A DNA stretch of 64,000 nt. Origin: Chimonanthus salicifolius. Its lineage: Eukaryota; Streptophyta; Magnoliopsida; Laurales; Calycanthaceae. Within the stretch, counting starts at the first letter, position 1. Every line of letters begins with the position of its first letter. The notes beneath the pieces were generated by a model. The model did not search any database and was not told the origin of the DNA. It was given only the letters and a program-made list of their open reading frames with translations. This document shows, piece by piece, positions 24,001 through 35,883 of this stretch. The stretch covers positions 8,728,025 to 8,792,024 of the forward strand of contig CM023542.1 in the NCBI GenBank assembly GCA_013350335.1, read 5' to 3'. Both the position numbers and the translations under genes were made by a program.

Positions 24001-25808
24001 ATGAATTATTGGATTCGTGACTCTAACAATCGCTTGGTTCGAGTTACGTTTTCCGTCGATTTACCGATCGTTGCGTCCGGAGCTCAGTCCAGCTTAGCCA
24101 TAGACATAGACAGTCCACCTTCACCACCACCATCACCACCACCATCACCTAACATGGCCGAAGAAAGAGTCGAAGAGAAAACCCTCCAAGACTACTTCTC
24201 ATCAGTCACGCCTAACACACCATTTGGCATAGTTGTTCCAGCAACTAATGTGGCGTTTGAACTGAAACCAGCCCTGTTACATCTTTTACCCGCATTCCAT
24301 GGACTTGATTGTGAGGACCCTTACCTACATGTTAAGGAATTCTTAGAAATCTGCGCCACCATCAAACTTCAAGGCATCACTGATGAATCAATTAGACTTC
24401 GTTTATTTCCTTTTTCTCTCAAAGAAAAAGCAAAATCTTGGTTGAATTCTCTACCAGCAAATTCCATCACAACTTGGGATCAGTTGGCCAACAAATTTTT
24501 AAACAAATTTTTCCCTGTATCAAAAACTAACACCCTCAGGAAAGAAATTTCAAACTTTAATCAAAAGGAGGGTGAACAATTCTGTGAGTCATGGGAAAGA
24601 TTCAAAGATTCGTTGAGCAAATGCCCCCACCACGGCTATGAAACAGGGAGACTCATACAATTCTTTTATGATAGTTTAACCACATCGAACCGTACAATGG
24701 TCGAGTCTATGAAGGGTGGGGAATTTTTACAGCTAACTGCAAACAATGGATGGAATTTCTTAGAATCATTGGCAGAAAGTTCTCAGCGATGGGACTTCTC
24801 CAAAAGAGAGAATTCAGCACAAATATCAAAGAGAGGAGGTTTGTACGAAGTTAACAATGACTTTGACGTTAAGATTGCGATCGCAAACCTAATGAAAAAA
24901 GTTGATGTTTTAGCGATATCTCAGGCGATGAACCCATCATTAGGAGTGCATGTTGAGGTTTGCACATTGTGTTCTAATCTAGGACACACTGCCCAAATAT
25001 GTCCTTCCATAGGATCAAACGTTGAGTGCTCAACCGATCAGGCCAATGCACTCAATAATTTTGGAAGACAGCAGGGAACCCCGTTTTCTGCCACATACAA
25101 TCTTAATTGGCGGAATCATCCAAATTTTTCATGGCGTCAGAATCAACCTCCAGTAGGTCAAGGACCTCCTCAATATCAAGGCCAACCATATCAACCTCCC
25201 CAGTACCAACCACCCAACCAACCATACCATCCATCTCAAAATCATCCACCCCAGGTAAATCCATCCTATCAGTCCGGCCATCTCAACAACGTAAGCCCTC
25301 TCTCGAGGATACGTTGCAGCAGTTCATGCAGTCCACCCAACAGGCTATGCACAAGCTTGAAACACAGATTGGGCAGTTAGCTACTGCGATAGGAGATAGA
25401 GAGAAAGGTAAGTTTCCCAGTCAGCCTATCCCAAATCCCAAGGGACAAAATGAGGTTTCGTTATCTAATTCAGACGACGCTAACTCCATTACTATCTTGA
25501 GGTCCGGGAGACAGGTAGATAACAAGGTCGAACTGCCTAAACAACAGGAAGACCAGACAGCTGGTCAACCAAAGCATCAAAAGGACATGCCTAGTCCATC
25601 TTCTGTCCAAAATAAACCTGAAGCACCTGCTAATAATACTTTTGTGCCTAAAGCTCCGTACCCTCAGAGGTTAGCCAATCCTAACAAAGGAGTACCCTAT
25701 AGTGACATATTAGAGGTATTTAAACACGTCAGTATCAATATACCTCTACTTGAAGCTATAAACCAGGTACCTTCCTATGCCAAATTTTTTAAAGACTCTG
25801 TACGGTGA
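24001..25808 (+). pseudogene. Athila gag, frameshifted
   Basis: The first frame runs from 24001 to about 25280; its likely true start is the later ATG of MAEERVEEKT. It has the gag core (LHLLPAFHGLDCEDPYLHVK, RLFPFSLKEKAKSWLNSLP, WDQLANKFLNKFFP) and a zinc knuckle CTLCSNLGHTAQIC, then a Pro/Gln-rich linker. Near 25270-25300 the coding frame changes by one base and continues with LEDTLQQFMQS...LETQIGQLA to 25808. A second one-base shift near 25795 separates this from pol. Confidence 0.9.
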
Positions 25809-27733
25809 AACGGAAAACCAATGTTCCCAAAAAGGCATTTTTAGCAGAAAATGCGAGTTCACTCATCCAACAAGGGTTTCCAATAAAACACAAGGATCCT
25901 GGGTGCCCAACTATCGCTTGCACCATTGGTACATTTGATATTGATAGGGCCTTGTTAGATCTTGGAGTCAGTGTCAGCCTATTGCCATACTCTGTTTATG
26001 AGCAATTAGGGTTGGGTGAGTTGAAACCCACTACTATCACACTTCAGTTAGCCGATCGCTCGGTGAAAATCCCGAGAGGTGTGATAGAAGACGTTCTGGT
26101 GAAAGTAGACAAATTCTACTTTCCAGTTGATTTTGTAGTGTTGGATACACAGCCTGTTCAGAACGAAAGTGGGCATATTCCGGTTATTCTTGGACGACCA
26201 TTCTTGGCCACCGCTAAAGCTGTTATCAATTGTCAAGATGGTATGCTTAGGTTGTCCTTCGGAGATCTGACGACAGAACTCAATGTGTTCAATTTGTGTA
26301 AACAACCTCCCTGCACAGATGACCTATATGAGGTTAATTTGATTCAGAGTTCTGTCAAAGAATCCTTTCTTCACTTTATTTGCGACGATCCATTTGAGAA
26401 GTCACTGTCCACCTTTGGCACAGATTTCAATGAAAGTGGTAAGCAAGAGGTGAACGTTCTACTGAATGAAGTTCCATATGTTGATGTTAGAGCAAGGAAA
26501 TTCGAACCTCCCCTTGTGAGTCAATCTGTACCAGTCCCCTCTGTCGAGAAGCCACCAAAATTGGAGCTCAAACCACTCCCTGAGACTTTAAAATATTCTT
26601 ACTTGGGACCATCAGAAACTTTACCTATCATCATAGCTTCCGATTTAACTTCAAAGCAGGAGTCTAAACTCCTTGCTATTTTGAGAGAACATAGAAAAGC
26701 TATTGGATGGTCCATTGCCGATCTTAAAGGGATCAGCCCCTCTGTGGTCATGCACAAAATTCATCTAGAGGAAAAGTCCAAAACGTCTAGAGAACCACAG
26801 AGACGACTGAATCCGGTAATGCAAGATGTGGTAAGAGCCGAAATTTTAAAACTTCTCGAGGCGGGTATCATCTACCCTATCTCTGATAGTCCATGGGTGA
26901 GTCCGATACAGGTTGTCCCAAAGAAATCTGGTGTAACGGTAGTTAAGAATGAGGATAATGAGCTAGTTCCTACCCGTGTTCAAACGGGTTGGAGAGTTTG
27001 TATTGACTACCGAAAGCTGAATACTGCTAATCGTAAGGATCACTTCCCACTTCCATTCATTGATCAGATGCTTGAACGTTTGGCCGGTCATGCATTCTAC
27101 TGTTTTCTCGATGGTTATTCCAGCTATAACCAAATCTGTGTTGCTCCTGAGGATCAGGAGAAGACCACCTTCACTTGTCCATTTGGTACTTTCGCCTACC
27201 GTCGCATGCCTTTTGGGCTGTGCAATGCACCTGCTATCTTTCAGCGGTGTATGATCAGCATATTTTCAGACATGGTAGAGCGATGTCTGGAAGTTTTTAT
27301 GGATGATTTCTCAGTCTTTGGTTCCTCGTTTGACCAATGCCTACATCATCTAACCCTTGTGTTAGTCCGATGTAAAGAAAAGAACCTAGTACTCAATTGG
27401 GAAAAATGTCACTTCATGGTGAAACAGGGCATAGTCTTAGGTCACATTATATCTGACAAAGGAATAGAAGTTGATAAAGCTAAGGTTGATTTGATCTCTC
27501 GTCTTCCACGACCCCAAACTGTCAGAGAGGTTAGATCATTCCTAGGTCATGCTGGTTTCTACAAGAGATTTATCAAAGATTTCAGTAAAATTTCCAGACC
27601 TCTCTGTAGACTCCTGACTAAGGATTCAAATTTCGATTTTAATGATGAGTGCGTCCATGCCTTTGAAAAATTGAAAACTTCATTGACCTCTGCTCCGATA
27701 ATTCGACCTCCTGATTGGTCTGTTCCTTTTTAG
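25805..27733 (+). pseudogene. Athila pol: protease and reverse transcriptase, ends at in-frame stop
   Basis: 642 open codons. The protease region has ALLDLGVSVSLLP and VILGRPFLATA; D-L-G in place of D-T-G is usual in this lineage. The RT has GWRVCIDYRKLNTANRKDHFP, FCFLDGYSS-type and the catalytic FMDD (VFMDDFSVFG), then GHAGFYKRFIKDFSKI. The RT itself is intact. A TAG at 27734-27736 separates it from RNase H, which continues in the same frame. In related elements this is one polyprotein. Confidence 0.92.
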
Positions 27734-27736
27734 ATA

Positions 27737-29470
27737 ATGTGTGATGCTTCTGACTATGCAGTAGGAGTTATTTTAGGTCAAAGGGTCAATAAGTTACCTC
27801 ATGTTATCCATTATGCAAGCAAAACATTGAACGATGCTCAATTGCACTATTCCACAACGGAAAAGGAACTGTTGGCAGTTGTTTTTGCACTAGACAAATT
27901 TCGATCTTACCTTGTGGGTTCTAAGGTCATCATCTACTCTGATCATGCTGCTCTCAAGTATCTTTTGTCTAAGAAAGATGCTAAGTCCCGCTTGATTAGA
28001 TGGGTCCTCTTGCTACAAGAATTTGATATTGAAATTCGGGACAAGAAAGGTTCTGAGAATGTGGTAGCAGACCATTTGTCTAGATTGGTAACTGAATTTT
28101 CTGATGACCCGTTACCTATTACTGAGTCTTTTCCTGATGAGCAGCTCATGTCAGTTTCCCAATTACCGTGGTTTGCAGATATTGTGAATTATCTTGTCAC
28201 TGGTTTGATGCCTGAGCATTGGACTAAGCAAGATAAGTCAAAATTTCTGGCCGAAGTCAAATACTTTATCTGGGATGATGCATACTTGTTCAAATATTGT
28301 TCAGACCAAATCATTCGTCGTTGTGTCCCGGAGTCCGATCAACTCAGTGTTGTTAAGTTTTGTCATGATCAGGCTTGTGGAGGTCATTTCAGTTCGAACA
28401 AGAGCACTGCGAAGATTTTGCAGTGTGGTTTTTACTGGCATTCCATGTTCAAAGAGACCCATACCTATTGTGTGTCATGTGACAGATGTCAGAGGTTAGG
28501 TAGTCTGTCTCGTCGAACTATGATGCCGTTAAATCCAATTTTACCTGTTGGACTTTTTGATGTTTGGGGCATTGATTTCATGGGACCATTTCCTAATTCC
28601 TTTGGTAATCTTTACATTTTGGTAGGGGTAGATTATGTCAGTAAGTGGGTTGAAGCGGTGGCTTGCAAAACCAATGATCATAAAGTTGTCCTCCGTTTCT
28701 TAAAAGAAAATGTTTTCTCTAGATTTGGATTACCACGAACCATCATCAGTGATGGGGGTAAGCACTTCTGTAACCGTTCGTTTGCAACATTGGTGAAATC
28801 ATATGGGGTGACGCATAAGGTTGCTACTCCTTATCATCCGCAAACAAGTGGGCAAGTGGAAATTTCAAATCGAGAGATTAAACATATTCTGGAGAAGACA
28901 GTTAATCCATCCAGGAAAGACTGGTCTTTGAGACTTACTGATGCACTCTGGGCATATCGTACTGCATTTAAAACGCCAATTGGAATGTCACCCTACAGGA
29001 TAGTATATGGGAAAGCCTGTCATTTACCAGTTGAGTTAGAGCATAAAGCATATTGGGCTATCAAGCATATGAATTTTGCTCTAGACCAGGCTGGGCAGTA
29101 TAGAAAGCTCCAGTTGTCTGAACTGGATGAAATTAGGAGAGATGCCTATGACACTGCGAGAAAGTACAAAGACAGGATGAAATTGGCTCATGATAAGAAT
29201 ATTTTGAGAAAAACTTTTACAGTTGGTCAAAAGGTCTTACTATATAATTCTCGATTGCATCTGTTTCCGGGTAAATTATGATCTAAGTGGACAGGTCCGT
29301 TCATTGTTGAGACAGTACATCCGTATGGGGCAGTACAAATTAGGAATCCTAAGACTGGCAATGTGTTCACAATTAATGGTCAAAGATTGAAGCCATTTTT
29401 AGAATTTCAGAAGCCAACACAGGAGAAAGAAGTTCAGATCCTGTTAAATGACCCAGTCTACCAGGATTGA
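27737..29470 (+). pseudogene. Athila pol: RNase H and integrase
   Basis: RNase [49 protein letters not shown]. Integrase: HHCC zinc domain ([11 protein letters not shown]...CVSCDRCQR), core with [19 protein letters not shown] and [17 protein letters not shown] holding the D,D,E residues, then a C-terminal part. A TGA at 29279-29281 interrupts the C-terminal domain; the same frame goes on to a TGA at 29468-29470, where homologous proteins would end. The TGA looks like a C-to-T change. Confidence 0.92.
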
Positions 29471-31467
29471 TAGGAAAGTCCATCCATCCATCCACCCGTC
29501 ATTCTATGTCTGAGTCTGTCTGTGAGTCAATGTTTGTCAATGTTTAGTTTAGGTTTTCTTTTTTGTTGAGTCAGTTTTTTTGTTTTTTTTTCCATATAGA
29601 GTCTTTGTTGTGTGTTTGTGTTTTTGTTATCTGTTTGTTTTTGCAGGTTTTGAATAAAGAGAGCCCTCTCAGGTATTTTTCTGAATTTTTCGTTGTTCGT
29701 TTCTGATATTTTCTTCTAATTTGCAACTGATCACTATAGATTAGGGAACCTTGAGGACAATGTTCAATTTAAGTTTGGGGGTATTAGGGGGTTACACTGT
29801 GTTTGTTCTTAGTCTTGTGTCCGTTTTAGAGTCAATTTGAAAAAAAAAAAAAAAAACAAAATCAGTCTTATGTTTTGTTTTGGAGTAACAAAAAAAAAAA
29901 CAAAAAATATTTGATTTTTGGCATTAATATGTGGATTAAAATTTTTATATCATACTTTTCCATTTGAATTTTATGAAATTTATGCTTGGAAATTTTTACA
30001 CAGCCATATTAATGTTAGCCTGAAAAAGATAAATATTCATGAGTTGAGTGATCACCAGAAGAATACCAATGGAGACTTGTGACCCAGTGAGCTTTTGAGC
30101 CATTCGATTTATCTGAGTGTTATAAGTAAATCTTTATTTTCTTTGATGTGCGCATAATTATTATTTGTTGTTAGATCTCATTATTCTTTGTTTTGGTCAA
30201 ATTACTGAGAATGACATCAAATTTTGGATTATTACACCAGATATTTTTCTGAATTTATTTGAAACAATTAAATATTCATATGAAGCTTAGGAAGTGATAT
30301 AGGCCATTGTTTTGGATCGTTTGAGCCTTTGAAGCCTATCTATTTTTTGTCATATGTTATCTTGTTAGTTCCCACTTTTGAGCCTTGAATATAAATTTAG
30401 CCTATTTTTATTGATTAACCATGTTATCCATACCCAACTCCGGTTGTGGAGTTTGAGCCTACATTGAAAAATCTGTGACCTATTCTAGGGCCCGGAAAAG
30501 GTTAGAGATGATTGTTATTTGTGATGGTATTCTGAGAAAATTATGGCGCTTGAAAGAAAAAATGATGATGAGAGATGCAAAAGAAAGAAGAAAATCATCA
30601 ATGAAAAAAAAAAGAAAAAAAAAAGGGAACATCCATACATAAAAAAAAAAGGATGTAAAAAAAAAAAAAAGAGACAGATAAAAATGCTGTGAAAGTGATG
30701 AAAAAGAAAAATCGAGGAAAAAGAATCCCATTATAAAATTTTGAAGACCTCTAACTTTTTCTATTCAAAATATTTATTTTAGAGTCTTGTTATCCTTCTT
30801 TGATATGACCCGTCTTAAGCCACGTTTCGTCCTATTAGGAAGTCCTATTGATTCTCAGTTAATATGGTATTTTAAGTGGAGAATAGATGAGGAAGAATTA
30901 TGGTGTATTATTTCAACGTTCTCAGGAAAATGGCATCCTTTCATAAGATCTATATTATTCTTAATTATTAATCGTTCTTTGATGATAAATATGTGAGATA
31001 TTTGTATTTGATAAATTATTCCGCTCACATATACTATTGAGAGAAAATTCATCCAATCTCTGAGCGAAAATCTTTCTGAGAGATATACTTTTGTGAGATT
31101 TGAAGTCGAAGTGCATTTTCAGCCGGTGGTTGCAAAACTTATGTGGTATTTTGAAAAAGAAGGTTATGTTAATATTTGGCTATCACACACTACACTCCGA
31201 GTATAAGTTTTGTAAAATAATTTTGGAGTTGTATGATTTTTAAATTTTGATTTATATATTTTTGCTGAAATTTGATGTTTGTGGGTATCATCTCTGGAAG
31301 CCCTCACGAGACTATAACTCGTCCACTAGTGGTGAGCTAGGGGTTTAAAGGCTTGTTGCATACGCTAAATGCAATCGAGAGTGCCAGCGAAAGTGGTGTA
31401 ATTTAGAATTTTTATTTTTGTTTTTAGAGTTTTTAGTTTTTGTTTTGCTCGAGGACTAGCAAAATGT
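29471..31467 (+). other. Athila non-coding region between pol and 3' LTR
   Basis: About 2 kb with A-rich tracts and no meaningful ORF. Many Athila elements carry an env-like gene here; none is visible. It starts with a polypurine tract copy at 29771-29785. Confidence 0.8.
29771..29785 (+). other. Second (internal) polypurine tract of Athila
   Basis: aagtttgggggtatt, identical over 15 bases to the tract next to the 3' LTR, placed 300 bp after pol. Confidence 0.75.
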
Positions 31468-31482
31468 AAGTTTGGGGGTATT
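31468..31482 (+). other. Athila 3' polypurine tract
   Basis: aagtttgggggtatt directly abuts the 3' LTR start TGATGAG. Confidence 0.9.
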
Positions 31483-33224
31483 TGATGAGTGCAAAATAAA
31501 TACATATTTTACTCTTAATTTATTATTGTTAGTACTTCATTTTATTTAATTTTATCTAATTAATATAATTTTGTATTTTACAGGTTTAAAAGTGAGAATG
31601 ACAGAAAAAATGCTTAAATATAAAGCCTGGGCCATTATGAGTTATTTTGGACCTCAAGTCCAATTATTGAGCCCATTAAGAAAAACCCATGAAGAAATCC
31701 ACATGTGTGAATACTATATTCATTATCTCAAGAGAAAATTTGAAATTTAGAAGTCAATATAAGGGGATTTTCGAATTTGGCAAGTGGATTAAGGAAAGAG
31801 ACAAAATAAGGAAGGGAGAAAAATAAGGAAGGTTTGACACATGTTCAGTATTTTGGTTATAAATTTCTACTCTGATGTCTGATTGCTTTGATTCTTTTTG
31901 CGTTGGAAAGAAGATTTCAAGGGGTACAACTTTGTAGTTTACGACTTTTCCTGATTCGGAAGGTAAAAGGGTCAAAACTGAGCTACAAGATGGTGCATGT
32001 GTAAAAAATGGGATTCTACACCCACTTTCCTTATACAAATTTAGCTCTTTGCCTCTTTTAAGTCATTCCATATTTAACACAAATCAAATCCGCCCTCCAT
32101 GTGTCCCTTGCTTTATTTAAATCTTTGAATCCAATCCATTCATTCCATCTCTTTTCATCTATAAATACTAGCCCTCTCCCATTGAGAAAACTGAACTTGG
32201 GCATTGAAGAAAAGGCTGTGCAAAAGGGAAGAGAGGAAGAAGAGAAGGAGAAAGACTGTGGGATTTTCGATCCACATTGGGTTCTAAGGTTGGTGGATTT
32301 TGATTTCCATTGTATTTTTCTTGTGTCTTTATTCCAAAATTTCATTGATTTGTAATTTTTAATTCCATGTTTTAATCAATAACAGAAGGTGAGAGTTAGA
32401 ATTATGGTTTTCCAATTGTTCTTTCATGTGTAATGAAAATTTCAATTTTACTTACATTCTTTTAATGATTTTATGTTGTTTACTTTTCTAAGAAATTCAA
32501 GGAAAGTGAGATTATTTTAGGACTGGTCGAACTTGATTTTTCCAGTCTAAGGCTCTTTTTAAGAGTGAGATTATTTTAGATTCGGAATTTCAAGTATAAA
32601 TTTTACCTAAGCCTAAGGCCGGAATTGAATTTTCTTAGTTAAATGGATTTCATAGATTTCATATTTAGAATTTTAATGAATTTGAGATTTGAATGCATGT
32701 TAAATAATTTACGTGAGCTCCATGTTCTAGGCCGTTATTTTATTATTAAAATTTGGATGATAATGCCTCCTTAATTCTTTGATCCAGTTCCATTGTAAAT
32801 ATGTATATAGGTAATTTAGATGTTATTTATGTTTTATTTTGTTTATAAAAACTCAAATCCTTGAAATTGATGAACTAGGTTGGAAATAATTTAATTGCAT
32901 CTTAATTTTGTATTTTAAATTAGATTGAGATTGTTTATATTTTTATATTAATGCCACCATCTTCATTAAAATTAGTAAATTGTTAGATTCTATGTTTAAA
33001 TATAGAATGTTTCTAAATTAAGATTTAAAATCATAGATTAGATAAATTATTCCATATTTATGACTTTTCTCCATATTTCTCAAAGTTCTTAAAATACTTA
33101 ATTCAATGGTGTATTTTCACGGATATATTTTCCTAAGTTCCAATGGGTTCGACCTCGCACTTAATCGCTGTACTATCTAATGGTTCGTGCCCTTGCGAGT
33201 TATAAATTTAAAATTTGCACAACA
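31483..33224 (+). repeat. Athila 3' LTR
   Basis: 1742 bp. It ends GCACAACA and is followed by the target duplication AGTCC. Confidence 0.95.
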
Positions 33225-35352
33225 AGTCCCTTTAATTCTTTCTGCTCCATTAAGTCAACAGTTAGTTGTCAGTCAACCAAAACATCACATCAAAATAAAA
33301 TATAAAGTACTCAGTGCCCAAATTCTTTTACCACCTAGCAACTAAGGTCGTCTCAGATGGCCACCAAGCAGCGTTTCCGCTGCGCTACAGGTGGAGTTTT
33401 TCGGCCTAGCGAATACAATGCAAGTAATATAAAAAGTACTCAGTGCCCCACTTCAAGACCATTGAGTGACTAAGCGCCCCCTCAGATGGTATCACCGAGC
33501 GACTTAAGCGTCACTACTGATGAACCACCAGGTGACTAAGCATCATCTCAAATGATATCGCCGAGCGACTAAGCGCCACTACTGATGAACCACTGGGTGA
33601 CTAAGCGTCACCTCAAATGATATCACCGAGCGACTAAGCGCCACCACTACTGATGAACAACCGGGTGATTAAGCGTCACCTCAAATGATATCACCGACCG
33701 ACTAGCACCACTACAGACGATAGTGTGGCCCAGAGGTTATGATACTGAATTTAAACATATAATGCGTAAAAATAAACATACAATTGTTAAATGGGCTTAA
33801 TCTTTTCCCTCTTTTAATTAAACGCTGAAAAATAAGTTTTGAACTTAAAAATGATTTTAAAGGTATAATTTAAAATTTGAAAGAAAAACCTACCCTCCCT
33901 TCATTTTGAAAATTTAAAAATACAATACTAAACTATTGAAATTATTAAAATTAAAAATAAACTTATTTTGATACCTCACACGTGGTAATCCGTCGATTTT
34001 TGACAAAGTTTCGAAAACCCGACGTCGATACGAGAACCTTTGGAATTCGGCTGTTACAGTTGTTTTTGTCGCTTGTACCAACGGAAGTGAGGAGAAAAAA
34101 AAATGAAAATGAAATAAAAGAAAGGGATAGGAAGAAGTTGACCGGTGAAGGAAGGGAAAGAGGAGAGAGAAAAGTTGCTGTTAGGTTGCTGTTGAGAAGG
34201 AGAGACAAGGGTGAAAGAGGAAGAGGTAACGACAGTGGTAGTTGTTTTTTTTTTTTTTTCTTACTTCCTTCCTCTTCATGCATATAAATAGAAGGATAGA
34301 TGGGTTTCTAGCCAACCACATTACACTCTAAGTGTAGCTTAGGTTGAGGCTTTGCTGGATCCTTATCCTGTTAAGATTTTTTTATATTATTTTTTTATTA
34401 TTTATTTCTCTTTTTTTTTTCTTTTTCTTCTTACTGCTCCTCTTAAATAAACGAATACAGTTCGTCCAGCGCTGCCTGCAGGCAGCAACTTCAAAATTTC
34501 ATTATTTTATTATTATTTTCTTTTTTAAAATTCCTTTCATATCCTTTGTTAAATCTGGGCCTTTCAAGGTCCCTCTAATTTAATCTAAATAGTTCACTAG
34601 GTCAAATATTAAATTATTAATATAGTATTAACTTTTAGATAAAAATTTTGGTCAACAACTCAGTGTTTTAATCAAAAACACCGATTTGGTAAAATTTCTT
34701 AAGTTTAAAGTATCTCCTGGAGAAACTTTAATTTTATAATTAGGTAGATTAAATTAATCTGATAAAAACATTCTAAAGGTTTAAAGTGTTTTGGAGTCAA
34801 AAATCACTCCATCTAAGTGACAGAGTATTCGACGGCTCACATTTTTCGACGTAAAATAATTATTAAAAACTCGATATTTTAGAAATCTGAAGATAAAAAT
34901 GGCTCACTTATTTTAAAGATTGAACATTAACTTCCTTCGTATATGTTTAGGATTTTATCTTCCCTATCCAAGTAGGGTTTTGCCACCTATAAAATTTTAG
35001 GTAGTGAAAATATGTAGAATTAGGTCGAGATTGGCATTCCGTTAAGTCCAGATTTTAAAAATAGTGAAAGATCTTCAATTGGAGATTGAAATAAAATGAA
35101 ATGACTGAGTTTCCTAAGTAGCCAAGTTTTAACCCTAAAATAATATTATTAATAATCATAACTTATTATTATACTTTTAAAATTTAATTTGAAAGGGTTT
35201 TCAGATTCGGATCGAGTCAAACTCAGACTCGTTGAAAAGCTCATTCAAAATTCTTCATGATCAACATAACAAAACTTATAATTAATGACTAAAAATATTT
35301 AGTTAATTAAAATCTGTCTAAATTAGTCACTAATTTGGGCTGGGGTATCACA
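33225..35352 (-). repeat. Tekay 5' LTR, second part
   Basis: It resumes after the duplicated AGTCC with ctttaattctttc and aligns with 11753-13877, including the ~63 bp tandem array at 33318-33725. It ends GGGGTATCACA, followed by the AGAAT duplication. Confidence 0.92.
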
Positions 35353-35423
35353 AGAATGATCTAATTGACATCATGCAAAATCATAATTTAACAAGGTTAT
35401 ATTAAGTTTATTAAACCACGCCC

Positions 35424-35878
35424 TGTGACGACCCGACCCTACCCATCATAATATTGTCCGCTTTGGACCCTACCTGATGGAGAGGGGCTTGCCTCCTCAA
35501 ATAAAGCTCCTACCACCCAAGTCCACAACCGATGTGGGACTTTGGGTGGGGGTATCACAATCCACCCCCCTTAAGACCAAAACCATCCCCGGCTATGTCA
35601 TGTCACATTGATAGGGGTCCGCGCACACAGAGGCAGGCAACCTCACGCAAGTAGAGCTCACACAGTCCGAGTGTTGAAACGTGCTTCGATACCACTTGTC
35701 ACGACCAGACCCTACCCATCACAATATTGTCCACTTTGGACCCCACCTGGGCCCGCAAAGCTTTGCTTTGGGCCCTGACCCAAAAGGCCTCGTGATGGAG
35801 AGGGGCTTGCCTTCCTCAAATAAAGCCCCTGTCACCCAAGTCCATAACTAATGTGGAACTTTGGGTGGGGGTATCACA
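35424..35878 (-). mobile_element. TRIM (miniature LTR retrotransposon) inside the copia element
   Basis: Terminal repeats at 35424-35559 (136 bp) and 35697-35878 (182 bp) share TGTSACGACC..ACCCTACCCATCA and TTTGGGTGGGGGTATCACA; the longer one keeps about 45 bp missing from the other. The internal part is 137 bp. On the minus strand it has a TGGTATCGAAGC primer-like site next to the right repeat, and a GGGGGGTGG polypurine tract next to the left one. Flanks cgccc/cgcct give a near-perfect 5 bp duplication. It has no coding capacity and would depend on proteins of other elements. Confidence 0.85.
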
Positions 35879-35883
35879 CGCCT

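Larger units (their letters stand above)
21142..33224 (+). mobile_element. Athila-type Ty3/gypsy LTR retrotransposon, complete ends
   Basis: 12,083 bp with LTRs 21142-22882 and 31483-33224, both TGATGAGTGC...GCACAACA, and a perfect target duplication AGTCC (21137-21141 and 33225-33229). Aligning the two LTRs by eye gives about 35 differences over about 1740 bp, near 2%, so the insertion is fairly young. It has a primer site, gag, protease, RT, RNase H, integrase and two polypurine tracts. Gag-pol carries two apparent frameshifts and two in-frame stops, so it cannot encode a full polyprotein now. No env-like ORF was found. Confidence 0.95.
10155..35352 (-). mobile_element. Tekay-type (chromovirus) Ty3/gypsy element split by an Athila insertion
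   Basis: LTRs of about 3.72 kb start TGTCACRACCC and end GGGGTATCACA on the plus strand (sense: TGTGATACCCC). The target duplication AGAAT is perfect at 10150-10154 and 35353-35357. The 3' LTR is 10155-13877; the 5' LTR is 19555-35352 with the Athila element inside. Net length without the insertion is about 13.1 kb. A primer site for initiator Met tRNA, a polypurine tract, gag, protease, RT, RNase H, integrase and a chromodomain-like tail are all present but broken. An extra ORF lies ahead of gag. It was inserted into the copia RT region. Confidence 0.93.

Noticed and set aside
30480..30731. Possible env-like membrane protein (Phe-rich ORF)
   Set aside because: It is on the wrong strand and is the translation of an A-rich tract.
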